Below the pieces are notes generated by a model. That model worked only from the letters and a program-made list of their open reading frames with translations, had not been told where the DNA came from and did no database searches. The translations under genes and the position numbers were made by a program. A stretch of DNA of 13,552 nucleotides from CAYNTH01 sp964427055 (lineage in GTDB: Archaea; Aenigmatarchaeota; Aenigmatarchaeia; CG10238-14; SCSR01): positions 1-13,552 of the forward strand of contig CAYRSQ010000023.1 of assembly GCA_964427055.1 (NCBI GenBank), read 5' to 3'. This document shows, one piece after another, positions 1 to 6,848 of this stretch; positions within the stretch are counted from its first letter, which is position 1; each line of letters starts with the position of its first letter.

Positions 1-749
1 GTCGAGTTGTCAACTTGTTCGTGGGCGATAAGACAGGGTTTGTCCGCATACCTCTATGGAATGATCAGGTTAAACTGGTTGAAGATGAAATGATTAATTT
101 CGGCGACATAGTACAGATCAGCGGAGCTTATGCACAAGAGAACATCTATGGAGACGTCGAATTATCCCTGGGGAAGTATGGTGAAATTTTCAATATCACT
201 GACGAGGCACTTGGATCTGAGATAGATTTCCCATCAACTGAGGATTTGATTAAAAATTTCCTACAGATAGATACATCACGATCTAAAATCAAGGACATAA
301 ATCCTGGAAAACATGAAATCAGAGGCACTGTCATAGACGTAATAAAAAGCAACTTCATTTTCTGGACATGTCCAGAATGTGGTAAAACGGTGAAGGAAAC
401 TGACGGTCAATTCGAATGCGAATCGCACGGGAACATAACTCCAGAACCTAAAATGTATATATCTTTTATGATAGATGATGGGACAGGAATAATGAGAATC
501 GTATCTTTCAGGGAGATAGCAGAACGAATATCTGATTTGAAAGCATCTGAGATAGACAAACTGAGTCAGGACGAGAAATATGGTTTAGTCAGCGGAAATG
601 TGGTAGGAAAAGAGTATATAGTCGAAGGAAACGTAAAGAAAAATACACGATATGACAAGTTGGAAATGATAGCAAATGCCGCGAAACCAATAAATGTATC
701 AGAAGAGAGTGAAAAATTAATGTCTTTATTGAAAATGAAATTGGGTTGA
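1..749 (+). CDS. rpa: Replication protein A-type single-stranded DNA-binding protein, 5' end outside the window
   Basis: This is the C-terminal part of an RPA-like ssDNA-binding protein, which coats single strands during replication, repair and recombination. The frame is open from base 3 and already reads as OB-fold sequence, so the start lies upstream of the window; a TTG at 15 would be an artificial start in mid-domain. Numbering from that TTG, residues 1-60 look like the end of an OB fold (DKTGFVRIPLW, then GDIVQISGA). Residues 97-210 form a second OB fold containing a zinc-ribbon insertion, C119-x2-C122 and C135-x2-H138, as in euryarchaeal RPA zinc-finger proteins. The stop lies 4 nt before the radA ATG, so the two are almost certainly cotranscribed and probably translationally coupled. 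The CCCH ligand set is read directly; assignment to RPA rests on the OB/zinc layout and the radA neighbour. Only the number of upstream OB folds is unknown. Confidence 0.87.
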   Translation, partial: RVVNLFVGDKTGFVRIPLWNDQVKLVEDEMINFGDIVQISGAYAQENIYGDVELSLGKYGEIFNITDEALGSEIDFPSTEDLIKNFLQIDTSRSKIKDINPGKHEIRGTVIDVIKSNFIFWTCPECGKTVKETDGQFECESHGNITPEPKMYISFMIDDGTGIMRIVSFREIAERISDLKASEIDKLSQDEKYGLVSGNVVGKEYIVEGNVKKNTRYDKLEMIANAAKPINVSEESEKLMSLLKMKLG

Positions 750-753
750 TTTG

Positions 754-1812
754 ATGGCTAGAAAATCCAAAACAGAAGAAATTGAAGATATAGAGGAAAT
801 AGAGGAACCTGACGAGACCGAAAGTATAGAAGAATCGGACATACCAGCAGTTCCTGAGAACGTACTAATTTCCAAAAAAATATCTCTGGAAGACATACCA
901 GGTATAGGGAAAAAAATATCGGAAAGATTGTCTGAAGTTGGGTTTACCGATCCTATGGCCATCGCAGTCGCTTCTCCGACAGAACTAGCTTCTATAGCCG
1001 AGATAGGAGAAGGTCAGTCGAGAAAGATAATCAATGCCGTAAGAGAGATGCTTGACATAGGGTTCGAAACTGCAGATAAGATACACAAAAGAAAATTAGC
1101 AGCTGATAAGATAACAACAGGCGTCGATACTTTCAATGAACTTTTGGGAGGTGGTGTTGAAACACAAGCCATTACTGAAGCTTACGGGCAATTTGCTAGT
1201 GGTAAATCACAATTAGGATTCCAGTTAGCTGTAGATGTACAACTACCCAAAAACAATGGAGGATTGAATAAGAATTGTCTTTTTATAGATACAGAAAATA
1301 CGTTTTCTCCAAATAGAATAGTCAGTATAGCTAAGGCTCAAGGATTAGATCCTGAAGAGACACTGAAAAGAATTTACGTCGCAAGGGCATTCAATAGTGA
1401 ACATCAGATATTCCTTATTGAAAAAGCAGCCGAGATGATAGCAGAGAAAAATATAGGGTTGATAATCATAGATAGTATAACTTCCCATTTCAGAGCAGAT
1501 TATGTGGGTAGAGGTGAATTGGCTAAACGTCAGCAGAAACTTAACAAACACCTTCACACATTACAGAGAATAGCAGATGGATATAATTTGGCAGTCTACA
1601 TAACTAATCAGGTCATGTCAAAGCCTGATATGCTCTTTGGTGATCCAACCTTGCCGGTAGGTGGACACGTATTGGCGCATCAAACCACATATAGACTTTA
1701 TCTAAGAAAAGGAAGAGCTGGCACACGGGTATGCAAATTGATGGATGCAGCCAATCTGCCTGAAGCCGAATGTATATTCAAAATCACGGAAGAAGGATTG
1801 ACTGCGGCGTGA
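754..1812 (+). CDS. radA: DNA repair and recombination protein RadA (Rad51/RecA family)
   Basis: RadA is the ATP-dependent strand-exchange recombinase. I chose the ATG at 754 (352 aa) over the adjacent TTG at 751, because a GGTTGAT element lies just upstream of both. Order of parts: residues 1-35 are a very acidic low-complexity tail; about 43-102 a helix-hairpin-helix domain (DIPGIGKKI, then a second hairpin at AEIGEGQ); F104-x-x-A107 fits the polymerisation motif before the ATPase core; Walker A is GQFASGKS at 145-152; DTENTF at 179-184 carries the catalytic-type Glu; Walker B LIIID is at 236-240; GRGELAKRQQKL at 252-263 and the GGHVLAH region at 303-309 match the DNA-binding part of the core. 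The length is close to the family norm. Walker A differs from the usual GEFGSGKT by Glu to Gln, Gly to Ala and Thr to Ser. The stop abuts the stop of the convergent small zinc-ribbon gene. Confidence 0.97.
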   Translation: MARKSKTEEIEDIEEIEEPDETESIEESDIPAVPENVLISKKISLEDIPGIGKKISERLSEVGFTDPMAIAVASPTELASIAEIGEGQSRKIINAVREMLDIGFETADKIHKRKLAADKITTGVDTFNELLGGGVETQAITEAYGQFASGKSQLGFQLAVDVQLPKNNGGLNKNCLFIDTENTFSPNRIVSIAKAQGLDPEETLKRIYVARAFNSEHQIFLIEKAAEMIAEKNIGLIIIDSITSHFRADYVGRGELAKRQQKLNKHLHTLQRIADGYNLAVYITNQVMSKPDMLFGDPTLPVGGHVLAHQTTYRLYLRKGRAGTRVCKLMDAANLPEAECIFKITEEGLTAA

Positions 1813-1950
1813 TCATTTCACCATTACTTTTGCTTTTCCATCAACCTTCACAGTTTTATTGCAATATGGGCACTGTCTCGTCCTCTGTCCTAACCTTATT
1901 TTAAGTCTATTTCCACATTTGTCGCAATTGATGTAAGCATATCCCCACAC
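1813..1950 (-). CDS. Small zinc-ribbon protein (45 aa), DUF1922-like or RpoP-like
   Basis: This 45-residue protein is almost entirely one zinc ribbon: C9-x2-C12 and C27-x2-C30, separated by a basic stretch (NRLKIRLGQRTRQ), with a short basic tail. The start is GTG, because an in-frame TGA sits three codons upstream. GGTGA lies 5-6 nt before the GTG, which matches the Shine-Dalgarno form used elsewhere in the window. The spacing resembles the small archaeal zinc-ribbon families, including DUF1922-like proteins and RNA polymerase subunit P. RpoP usually differs in the sequence between the knuckles, so I do not assign it. A nucleic-acid or protein-binding role is likely but inferred. The gene follows the 58-aa membrane gene by 44 nt on the same strand, and its stop touches the radA stop with no base between. 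Confidence 0.72.
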   Translation of the reverse strand: MWGYAYINCDKCGNRLKIRLGQRTRQCPYCNKTVKVDGKAKVMVK

Positions 1951-1978
1951 GTTTTCTCACCGTATAAATAAAATTTGG

Positions 1979-1992
1979 TGGGAACGTTCCCA
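1979..1992. repeat. Perfect 14-bp palindrome TGGGAACGTTCCCA
   Basis: The sequence is its own reverse complement across all 14 bases. It lies in the 44-nt gap between the stop of the 58-aa membrane gene and the start of the zinc-ribbon gene, and as RNA could form a 5-bp stem with a 4-base loop. On the minus strand it is followed by ACCAAATTTTATTTAT, so it could be a weak terminator-like hairpin or a dimeric operator just upstream of the zinc-ribbon start. Neither role is shown. Confidence 0.6.
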
Positions 1993-1994
1993 AC

Positions 1995-2171
1995 CTATTT
2001 TTTCATTCCCATGCAAATCGCGGCCAGTCCGATTCCTGACAGGATGGCCGTTGTTAATGGTATTCCGTACACGGTGAATGCATATTCAGGAAGATAGAAG
2101 TAAACTATCACTCCAATCAGTATACTAACCATACCGCCTATGATATGCGGGTTTGTTGTGAATTCTTTCAT
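1995..2171 (-). CDS. Small two-helix membrane protein (58 aa), unknown function
   Basis: The gene encodes 58 residues with two predicted membrane helices, about 11-29 (IGGMVSILIGVIVYFYL) and 34-54 (VYGIPLTTAILSGIGLAAI), joined by a short loop and ending in a small basic tail, MKK. A strong Shine-Dalgarno, AAGGAGGTC, ends 6 nt before the ATG, which fixes the start and is good evidence that the frame is used despite its size. No family is recognised. It is divergent from bud32 and followed by the zinc-ribbon gene on the same strand. A possible TATA box at 2218-2227 would give a leader of about 25 nt carrying the Shine-Dalgarno. What it does cannot be said from sequence. Confidence 0.75.
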   Translation of the reverse strand: MKEFTTNPHIIGGMVSILIGVIVYFYLPEYAFTVYGIPLTTAILSGIGLAAICMGMKK

Positions 2172-2177
2172 TCGATT

Positions 2178-2186
2178 GACCTCCTT
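2178..2186 (-). promoter_or_regulatory. Strong Shine-Dalgarno AAGGAGGTC for the 58-aa membrane protein
   Basis: Nine bases complementary to the archaeal 16S rRNA tail lie 6 nt before the ATG at 2171. This is the strongest ribosome binding site in the window and is what makes this small gene credible. Confidence 0.8.
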
Positions 2187-2217
2187 ACAGCTTCTTGTTT
2201 AATACTTGGATGTTTTA

Positions 2218-2227
2218 TGTTAAAAAT
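2218..2227 (-). promoter_or_regulatory. Possible TATA box for the 58-aa membrane gene
   Basis: TTTTAACA-like sequence on the minus strand lies about 50 nt before the ATG. Transcription about 26 nt downstream would start near 2197 and leave a leader of about 25 nt containing the Shine-Dalgarno. Confidence 0.35.
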
Positions 2228-2245
2228 AAGAATGCTCAAAAAAAG

Positions 2246-2253
2246 TTTTTAAT
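2246..2253 (+). promoter_or_regulatory. TATA box for bud32, leaderless spacing
   Basis: TTTTTAAT, preceded by a purine-rich AAAAAAG stretch suited to a BRE, is centred about 26 nt before the ATG at 2276. This puts the transcription start at or beside that ATG and is the main reason for choosing it. Confidence 0.55.
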
Positions 2254-2275
2254 CGTTTCAGAATCATCTATGTTT

Positions 2276-2914
2276 ATGGAGATTGTTGCACGCGGGGCGG
2301 AAGCAGTATTATATACAGATGAACTATATGGACAAAAAGTCCTTGTGAAGGAGAGATTAAAGAAACAGTATAGGATAGAACAGATAGACGAGAAATTGAG
2401 AAAAGAAAGGACTAAACACGAAATCAAATTAATAAGGGACGCGAGAACTGTAGGCGTCAACACGCCACAGATACTTGAAGTTGACGAGGAAGCATGCAAG
2501 ATAACGATGCAGTTCATAGAAGGCATCAAAGTGAAAGAGTTTTTTGAAAGAGCGGATAAATCCTCTATAGAGAAACTGTCATTCGAAATAGGCAGGTCTA
2601 TAGGGAAACTCCATTCAAACGACATAATTCATGGGGATATGACAACCTCAAACATGATAATGGAGAACGGTACAGGAGACGTGTATTTTATAGATTTTGG
2701 TCTCGGAGGATATTCGAAGAGAATTGAGGATAAGGGAGTTGATTTGAGGCTTCTTCACGGATCCATAAGCTCCTCGCATTACACGGTTTTAAATATATGC
2801 TGGAGAAGTATACTAAATGGATACAGAGAAGAATATAAAAATGCCGAAGAAGTAATAAAGAAGATAGACGAGATAGAAGGTAGGACAAGATATGCTGAAG
2901 TTAAAAAATCTTAA
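2276..2914 (+). CDS. bud32: Bud32 (PRPK-type) KEOPS protein kinase/ATPase
   Basis: Bud32 is the small atypical kinase of the KEOPS complex, which supports Kae1 in making t6A at position 37 of ANN-decoding tRNAs. The 212-aa form starts at the ATG at 2276, which gives the usual N-terminus (MEIVARGAEAVLY) and suits the TATA spacing; ATG 2270 is possible, and earlier in-frame starts add an unrelated leader. Visible motifs: glycine-poor P-loop RGAEAVLY at 6-13, the VKERLKKQYR segment with lysine 25, catalytic HGDMTTSN at 119-126 (D121, N126), and metal-binding DFG at 140-142. Length matches stand-alone Bud32 rather than the Kae1-Bud32 fusion common in euryarchaea. The C-terminus ends soon after an Arg/Lys-rich tail (GRTRYAEVKKS), as in the family. 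The downstream 65-aa membrane gene begins 13 nt after the stop. Confidence 0.93.
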   Translation: MEIVARGAEAVLYTDELYGQKVLVKERLKKQYRIEQIDEKLRKERTKHEIKLIRDARTVGVNTPQILEVDEEACKITMQFIEGIKVKEFFERADKSSIEKLSFEIGRSIGKLHSNDIIHGDMTTSNMIMENGTGDVYFIDFGLGGYSKRIEDKGVDLRLLHGSISSSHYTVLNICWRSILNGYREEYKNAEEVIKKIDEIEGRTRYAEVKKS

Positions 2915-2927
2915 GGGAGAAAGCAGG

Positions 2928-3125
2928 ATGGAGACACTAGAGAACTATTCTATAGTAGGAGTTATCGTTGGCGCTCTGATATTTTCCATGGGAGTCGGTT
3001 TGACAGTTATTGCATCCGAAGGAATACCAGTAATAATCACCATGTTAGGCGCCGTGTTGAGCTTTATTTCAAGTGCATCAGTTGTGGTAGTATTGTTCTT
3101 TAGAGAAGCATTAGGGAAAGAATAA
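2928..3125 (+). CDS. Small two-helix membrane protein (65 aa), unknown function
   Basis: The chosen ATG at 2928 gives 65 residues. An upstream in-frame start at 2892 would overlap the end of bud32 and add a basic leader, while AAGGGAGA lies 9-10 nt before 2928. Two predicted membrane helices lie at about 8-29 (VGVIVGALIFSMGVGLTVIA) and 33-57 (GIPVIITMLGAVLSFISSA onward), with a charged C-terminus, REALGKE. No family is recognised. It lies between bud32 and rps15 on the same strand, 13 nt after the former and 36 nt before the latter, so it is probably cotranscribed. It recalls the 58-aa two-helix protein on the other side of the bud32 promoter in size and topology, but the two sequences do not align convincingly. 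Confidence 0.72.
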   Translation: METLENYSIVGVIVGALIFSMGVGLTVIASEGIPVIITMLGAVLSFISSASVVVVLFFREALGKE

Positions 3126-3161
3126 AAAACATATAGGTAGAATATAGATAAGCGTGATTTG

Positions 3162-3620
3162 ATGTCAAGAATATACAGCAGGAAAAAAGGGAAAAGCAGT
3201 AGCACAAAGCCTGTAATCATAAAGCCGAAAAAATGGACAAAGATGACTAAGAACGAGATAGAAGCTATCATAGTCAAGCTCGCCAAAGAGAGGAAGACTT
3301 CCGCCCAGATAGGCACGATTCTGAGAGACATGTATGGAGTGCCTGACATAAAGGCCGCCACTGATAAAAAACTTAACGCTATATTGAAAGAGCATGACGT
3401 TTATCCAGATTTGCCAGATGACATGATGAGCCTGCTGAGAAAATCAGTACAGCTAAGAACTCATTTAGAGTCAAACAGGTCTGACAAACATTCTAAGAAA
3501 GGATTGGAGAACTTGGAGTCCAAGATAAGGAGATTAGGCAAATACTATGTAAGAAACGGAGAAATGCCTAAAGGATGGAAGTATTCTCCAGAAGAGGCAA
3601 GACTTATAGTACAGAAGTAG
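3162..3620 (+). CDS. rps15: 30S ribosomal protein S15 (uS15), archaeal type
   Basis: uS15 binds 16S rRNA in the platform of the small subunit. The 152-aa length and the long basic N-terminal region (IYSRKKGKSSST, KPKKW) are archaeal/eukaryotic features. The C-terminal half carries the conserved helices, with HLESNRSDKHSKKGLENL around 113-130 and ESKIRRLGKYYVRNG next, then the WKYSPEEA ending. I chose ATG 3162 over the adjacent TTG 3159, with GTGAT 3 nt upstream. A DHH phosphoesterase and eS1 follow, a familiar archaeal order. Confidence 0.97.
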   Translation: MSRIYSRKKGKSSSTKPVIIKPKKWTKMTKNEIEAIIVKLAKERKTSAQIGTILRDMYGVPDIKAATDKKLNAILKEHDVYPDLPDDMMSLLRKSVQLRTHLESNRSDKHSKKGLENLESKIRRLGKYYVRNGEMPKGWKYSPEEARLIVQK

Positions 3621-3659
3621 TCGGCCTGGCCCTCTCCGGAAGTACGGACTATCGTTCAA
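3621..3659 (+). other. GC-rich spacer after rps15 with small potential hairpins
   Basis: The bases after the S15 stop are clearly richer in G and C than the surrounding DNA and hold no gene. TCCG at 3635-3638 can pair with CGGA at 3645-3648 around a 6-base loop, and GGCCTGGCC at 3623-3631 is a small inverted repeat. An mRNA 3' end, a processing site or nothing are all possible. The AT-rich remainder of the spacer holds the next promoter. Confidence 0.3.
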
Positions 3660-3678
3660 TTTAAACCAAGAATTTAAT
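3660..3678 (+). promoter_or_regulatory. TATA-like boxes upstream of the DHH phosphoesterase gene
   Basis: TTTAAA at 3660-3665 and TTTAAT at 3673-3678 precede the TTG start at 3698. The first would start transcription near 3689, just before the GTGAT Shine-Dalgarno at 3690-3694. The second would give an essentially leaderless start. Either suggests that the DHH and eS1 genes can be transcribed apart from rps15. Confidence 0.45.
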
Positions 3679-3697
3679 TTTCAAATAGAGTGATAAA

Positions 3698-5059
3698 TTG
3701 TTTTTCGAAGAAATAGAAAGAACAGCCAACATATTGAAGACCATGCTCAAGGAAAAAAGGGTAAAGCTTGTTTCTCATTATGATGCGGACGGACTTTGTT
3801 CAGCGTCAATACTGGTCAAAGCGTTGACAAGAGAGAATTGCGAGTTTGATCTGCGAGTGATAAAACAATTGACCGAGAAGGAGATCGAGAATCTTAATCT
3901 CAGAGAGGATGATATTCTTATACTGACTGACCTCGGAAGTGGCCAGATAGGTGCCCTTTGGGACATAATAGAGAAGACACAGGTATTGATACTGGATCAT
4001 CACGAACCTATAAGGAAAGAACATATGAACCTTTTCCACGTAAACCCCCTGCTATTCAGCGAGGAGGAAATATCGGGATCGATGGTTTGCTATTTGTTTG
4101 CCAAAGCACTTGATATGAGAAATACGGATATGGTAGATTTGGCAGTCATAGGTGCTATAGGGGACATAATGGACGAGAACTGGGAGCTTAAGGGGATAGC
4201 TGGGAAGATAGTCGAGGAGGCTGAGATGTTAGGAAAGATAACAGTGGAGAAGGGTATAAGGATGTACGGGAGAAACAGCATGCCAATATTCAAGTCATTG
4301 GAATATTCTTCAGAGCTGGATATCCCGAACGTGACAGGTTCGGAATCTGGGGCAGTTCAACTTCTTTCTGAAATAGGGATAGAAATAAAGGATGGCGAAA
4401 AGTTCAAGAGACTCAGAGATTTGACCGATGAAGAACACAGAAAGCTAGCATCTGCACTGATAGTCGAGCGTATGAAAAATGGGCACATCAAACCAGAGGA
4501 TATTTTCGGAGAAGTTTATATCATAGTGGGCAGACCGGAAGAAGTCCAAAACGTCAGAGAATTCGCCACTATGCTGAATGCATGCGGAAGGACAGGCAAT
4601 TACCAGATAGGAATAAGGCTGTGTCTCGGAGATTTGAATGTATTGAAGGATGTATGGGACGTATCAAGGGAATACAAACGCATGCTCGGATCAGGATTAT
4701 CGTGGATAAGGGAAGGGAATGTCGTGGAGAAGGAAAATTTGGCTATTATAGACGCTGGAAACAAGATTTCAGATACAGTGATAGGAACCGTGTCTTCAAT
4801 GGCACTAAGCTCAAAATTGATAGGCCCCAACAAGGTAGTTTTGGGATTTTCAAATAGCGATGGAGGTAAACTCAAAGTTTCAGCCCGCATGCCAAACCAT
4901 TTAAACTTTAATTTAAGAGATATTTTATTCGAAGCATCTGATGCCGTGGGTGGGGAAGCAGGAGGGCACACCTTCGCAGCTGGGGCATTCATAGATGCTG
5001 ATAAAAAAGAGGAATTTATTAAAGTAATCGAACACAAAATAAGTAAATTGATAGTTTAG
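3698..5059 (+). CDS. RecJ-like DHH family phosphoesterase/nuclease
   Basis: This 453-aa protein has the two-part architecture of RecJ-type nucleases. The DHH domain shows DADG at 29-32, D78 in ILTDLGSG, the signature DHH at 100-102, and GAIGDIMDE with D156, all expected metal ligands. The C-terminal DHHA1 part has NACGRTGN at 294-301 and GGHTFAAG at 422-429, the nucleic-acid-binding motif. Archaeal members include the GINS-associated nuclease GAN, involved in replication and 5'-3' exonuclease activity; whether this one is GAN cannot be settled here. The start is TTG with GTGAT 3 nt upstream; the next Met, at residue 16, would shorten the first helix of the domain. The gene sits between rps15 and rps3ae, where archaeal RecJ-like genes are commonly found. 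All catalytic residues appear intact. Confidence 0.92.
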   Translation: MFFEEIERTANILKTMLKEKRVKLVSHYDADGLCSASILVKALTRENCEFDLRVIKQLTEKEIENLNLREDDILILTDLGSGQIGALWDIIEKTQVLILDHHEPIRKEHMNLFHVNPLLFSEEEISGSMVCYLFAKALDMRNTDMVDLAVIGAIGDIMDENWELKGIAGKIVEEAEMLGKITVEKGIRMYGRNSMPIFKSLEYSSELDIPNVTGSESGAVQLLSEIGIEIKDGEKFKRLRDLTDEEHRKLASALIVERMKNGHIKPEDIFGEVYIIVGRPEEVQNVREFATMLNACGRTGNYQIGIRLCLGDLNVLKDVWDVSREYKRMLGSGLSWIREGNVVEKENLAIIDAGNKISDTVIGTVSSMALSSKLIGPNKVVLGFSNSDGGKLKVSARMPNHLNFNLRDILFEASDAVGGEAGGHTFAAGAFIDADKKEEFIKVIEHKISKLIV

Positions 5060-5071
5060 AAATAAATGCAT

Positions 5072-5077
5072 GGTGAT
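5072..5077 (+). promoter_or_regulatory. Shine-Dalgarno GGTGAT deciding the eS1 start
   Basis: GGTGAT ends 6 nt before ATG 5084. This favours that ATG over the upstream in-frame ATG at 5066, which lies before the element and has no ribosome binding site of its own. Confidence 0.7.
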
Positions 5078-5083
5078 GTAAAA

Positions 5084-5638
5084 ATGGCAAAGAAGAAAGG
5101 AAAGGAATGGTATACGATGTCTTCACCAGAGATGTTCGGTAGGACAGAACTAGGCAAGACACTATCGGAAGATTCAAACCTCCTACTCGGCAGGAAAATA
5201 TCAGTAAGCCTCATGGATTTGGTGAATGATTTCAGGAAATATTATATGAAGTTTTCTTTCAAAGTAGTTGAAGTTAAAGGAGACACAGCTATGACTGAAT
5301 TCGTCGGCTCCACATGCATGAGAGATTATATTTCTAGAATGGTAGGAAGATGGTCCACTAGAGTAGACACGGTGCAAGACCTCACTACGAAAGATGGCAT
5401 CAAAATCAGAGTCAAGGGAATACTCATAATACCAAGAAAAGTCAAGAGTAGCATAAAATCGGCTGTTAGAGACGATGTCAGAAACATCATACAAAGCGAA
5501 GTTGAAAAAGAGACACTGGAAGAACTTGTCAATTCTATAATCTCAGATAAAATAAAGAGGAAGGTTCTCAGAAACGCCCAAAGAATATACCCAGTGAAGG
5601 GTTTTGAAATAAGGAAGACAGAAGTGAGTTCTAAATAA
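5084..5638 (+). CDS. rps3ae: 30S ribosomal protein S3Ae (eS1)
   Basis: eS1 is an archaeal/eukaryotic small-subunit protein near the mRNA exit. The 184-aa form begins MAKKKGKEW and has the family's features: a basic N-terminus, a WYTMSSPEMFG stretch at about 9-19, DLVNDFRKYYMKFSFKV in the middle, a VGSTCMRDYISRMVGR segment, and a C-terminal half including RRK-type basic helices and the ending PVKGFEIRKTEV. The gene starts 24 nt after the DHH gene stop, and its own stop overlaps the end of the convergent S2P-like protease gene by 8 bp. Confidence 0.96.
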   Translation: MAKKKGKEWYTMSSPEMFGRTELGKTLSEDSNLLLGRKISVSLMDLVNDFRKYYMKFSFKVVEVKGDTAMTEFVGSTCMRDYISRMVGRWSTRVDTVQDLTTKDGIKIRVKGILIIPRKVKSSIKSAVRDDVRNIIQSEVEKETLEELVNSIISDKIKRKVLRNAQRIYPVKGFEIRKTEVSSK

Positions 5639-6842
5639 TCATGGATATAATAGATGGTCCTATAAAGTTGAATATTATCATAAAGATCGTTAGAATTGTC
5701 ACAGCGCTAGTCAACCGTTTTGCATGTTTACCAGTGTATTTCTCGGCTACTGCTTCAATCATCAATCCACCATCTAATGGATATATGGGAAGTAGGTTGA
5801 ACACGGCAACGAAATAGCTTAGTGTGGTTAACCACCATGTAAACGGGAACAGGAATTCCGACATGAAATCATTCGTTCTTATGCCATCCCCACTTATTCC
5901 GATATAAGGTATAGTGGAGTTTTCAGGTCTTCCCGATAGTTTCACGTAATAATATTCGTTATCTGCAATGATTTCCATTGTCTGGCCAGGTTCATAGTTT
6001 TCCAATATTTCTCCCACGCTTACCATAGTTGATACAGAGTTTATATTTTCGGATGTGATATTTCCTGACATCAATAAGTATGTATAACTCAACGTGAATT
6101 CATCATAGTCAACTTTCAATACCTTACCGTCAATCTCTTGTATGAGCATTCCCGGTTCCAGGCCAGCTAGTTCAGCACCACTGTTTTTTATCACATCTGT
6201 GACCAATACGCCTGTAGGCACAGCTGCTGGCCATAACAGATATCTAGAAGCCAATAGCAGGAGTATCGCTATCGTTAGGTTGGTCATGGAGCCCGAACTG
6301 AAAACTTTCAATTTAGGCAGAAGTTTTGCTTTTTTGAGGTCCCTTTCATCTGGCTCTACGAAAGCACCCGAAAATATCAAGACTTGCATAAGACCCACAT
6401 TTTTTATCTTGATTTTGTTCACGTTTGCTATCACACCATGAGCAAATTCATGGGGAAACATCACGAAAGGAACAGTCAGTATCAAGAACCAAAACGGCAC
6501 GCCTATGAATCCAGTCCCATTTATCGGCTGTGATTGTGGTATGGGCAGTATGAATTGTATTGCAGGTTTGGTTATCATTCCATTTAAAACAAGGTATGTA
6601 GATGTGGACAGCAAGTAAGTTCCGTATATCATGAATACAAAAGCTGCTATCACAAATATCAGAGACACCGCATTCCAGAATCTAGGAGAAGAACTCGCGA
6701 CGTTTTGTATTAGTTTCCTTCCTTTTTTCGATCTTTTAATTACCATTATTTTATGGAATTCAAGGTTCTTCCTGTCTCTATATATCATTATACCTAGAAT
6801 GCTGAAAAATAATACAACAGACCAGAAATAAAAGTCAGGCAT
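5631..6842 (-). CDS. Site-2-protease-like M50 zinc metallopeptidase with PDZ domain
   Basis: This is a 403-aa polytopic intramembrane metalloprotease. S2P-family proteins cut transmembrane substrates within the bilayer, often in stress or envelope signalling. Visible parts: membrane helices at about 3-21 and 55-78; a helix at about 112-140 carrying HEFAH at 131-135, the HExxH zinc site; a hydrophobic pair at 148-203; a PDZ domain at about 207-310 (SGAELAGLEPGMLIQEIDG at 221-239); and NLLPIYPLDGG at 349-359, whose D357 is the third zinc ligand, followed by a last helix at 378-402. No key residue is missing. The substrate is not evident. It begins 6 nt after the Nudix gene stop, so the two are probably one transcript. 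Its final 8 bp overlap the convergent rps3ae stop region. Confidence 0.93.
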   Translation of the reverse strand: MPDFYFWSVVLFFSILGIMIYRDRKNLEFHKIMVIKRSKKGRKLIQNVASSSPRFWNAVSLIFVIAAFVFMIYGTYLLSTSTYLVLNGMITKPAIQFILPIPQSQPINGTGFIGVPFWFLILTVPFVMFPHEFAHGVIANVNKIKIKNVGLMQVLIFSGAFVEPDERDLKKAKLLPKLKVFSSGSMTNLTIAILLLLASRYLLWPAAVPTGVLVTDVIKNSGAELAGLEPGMLIQEIDGKVLKVDYDEFTLSYTYLLMSGNITSENINSVSTMVSVGEILENYEPGQTMEIIADNEYYYVKLSGRPENSTIPYIGISGDGIRTNDFMSEFLFPFTWWLTTLSYFVAVFNLLPIYPLDGGLMIEAVAEKYTGKHAKRLTSAVTILTIFMIIFNFIGPSIISMII

Positions 6843-6848
6843 AGAAAA

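Noticed and set aside
15..17. TTG as the start of the RPA-like gene
   Set aside because: The reading frame is open to base 3 and already reads as OB-fold sequence upstream of this codon, so the true start is outside the window.
1813..1950. Firm assignment of the 45-aa zinc ribbon as RNA polymerase subunit RpoP
   Set aside because: The two zinc knuckles fit, but the residues between and after them resemble other small archaeal zinc ribbons at least as well; kept as a family-level call.
2236..2625. Minus-strand frame of 129 codons opposite bud32
   Set aside because: Bud32 kinase motifs are in frame on the plus strand, and the antisense product has no family features.
2892..2894. Upstream start for the 65-aa membrane protein
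   Set aside because: It would overlap the bud32 end by 23 bp and lacks a ribosome binding site, whereas AAGGGAGA precedes ATG 2928.
2945..3361. Minus-strand frame of 138 codons opposite the 65-aa membrane gene and rps15
   Set aside because: It covers the highly conserved S15 sequence; its hydrophobic run mirrors the helices of the plus-strand gene.
4600..5037. Minus-strand frame of 145 codons opposite the DHHA1 part of the DHH gene
   Set aside because: The plus strand carries NACGRTGN and GGHTFAAG in frame; the antisense frame has no motif or start signal.
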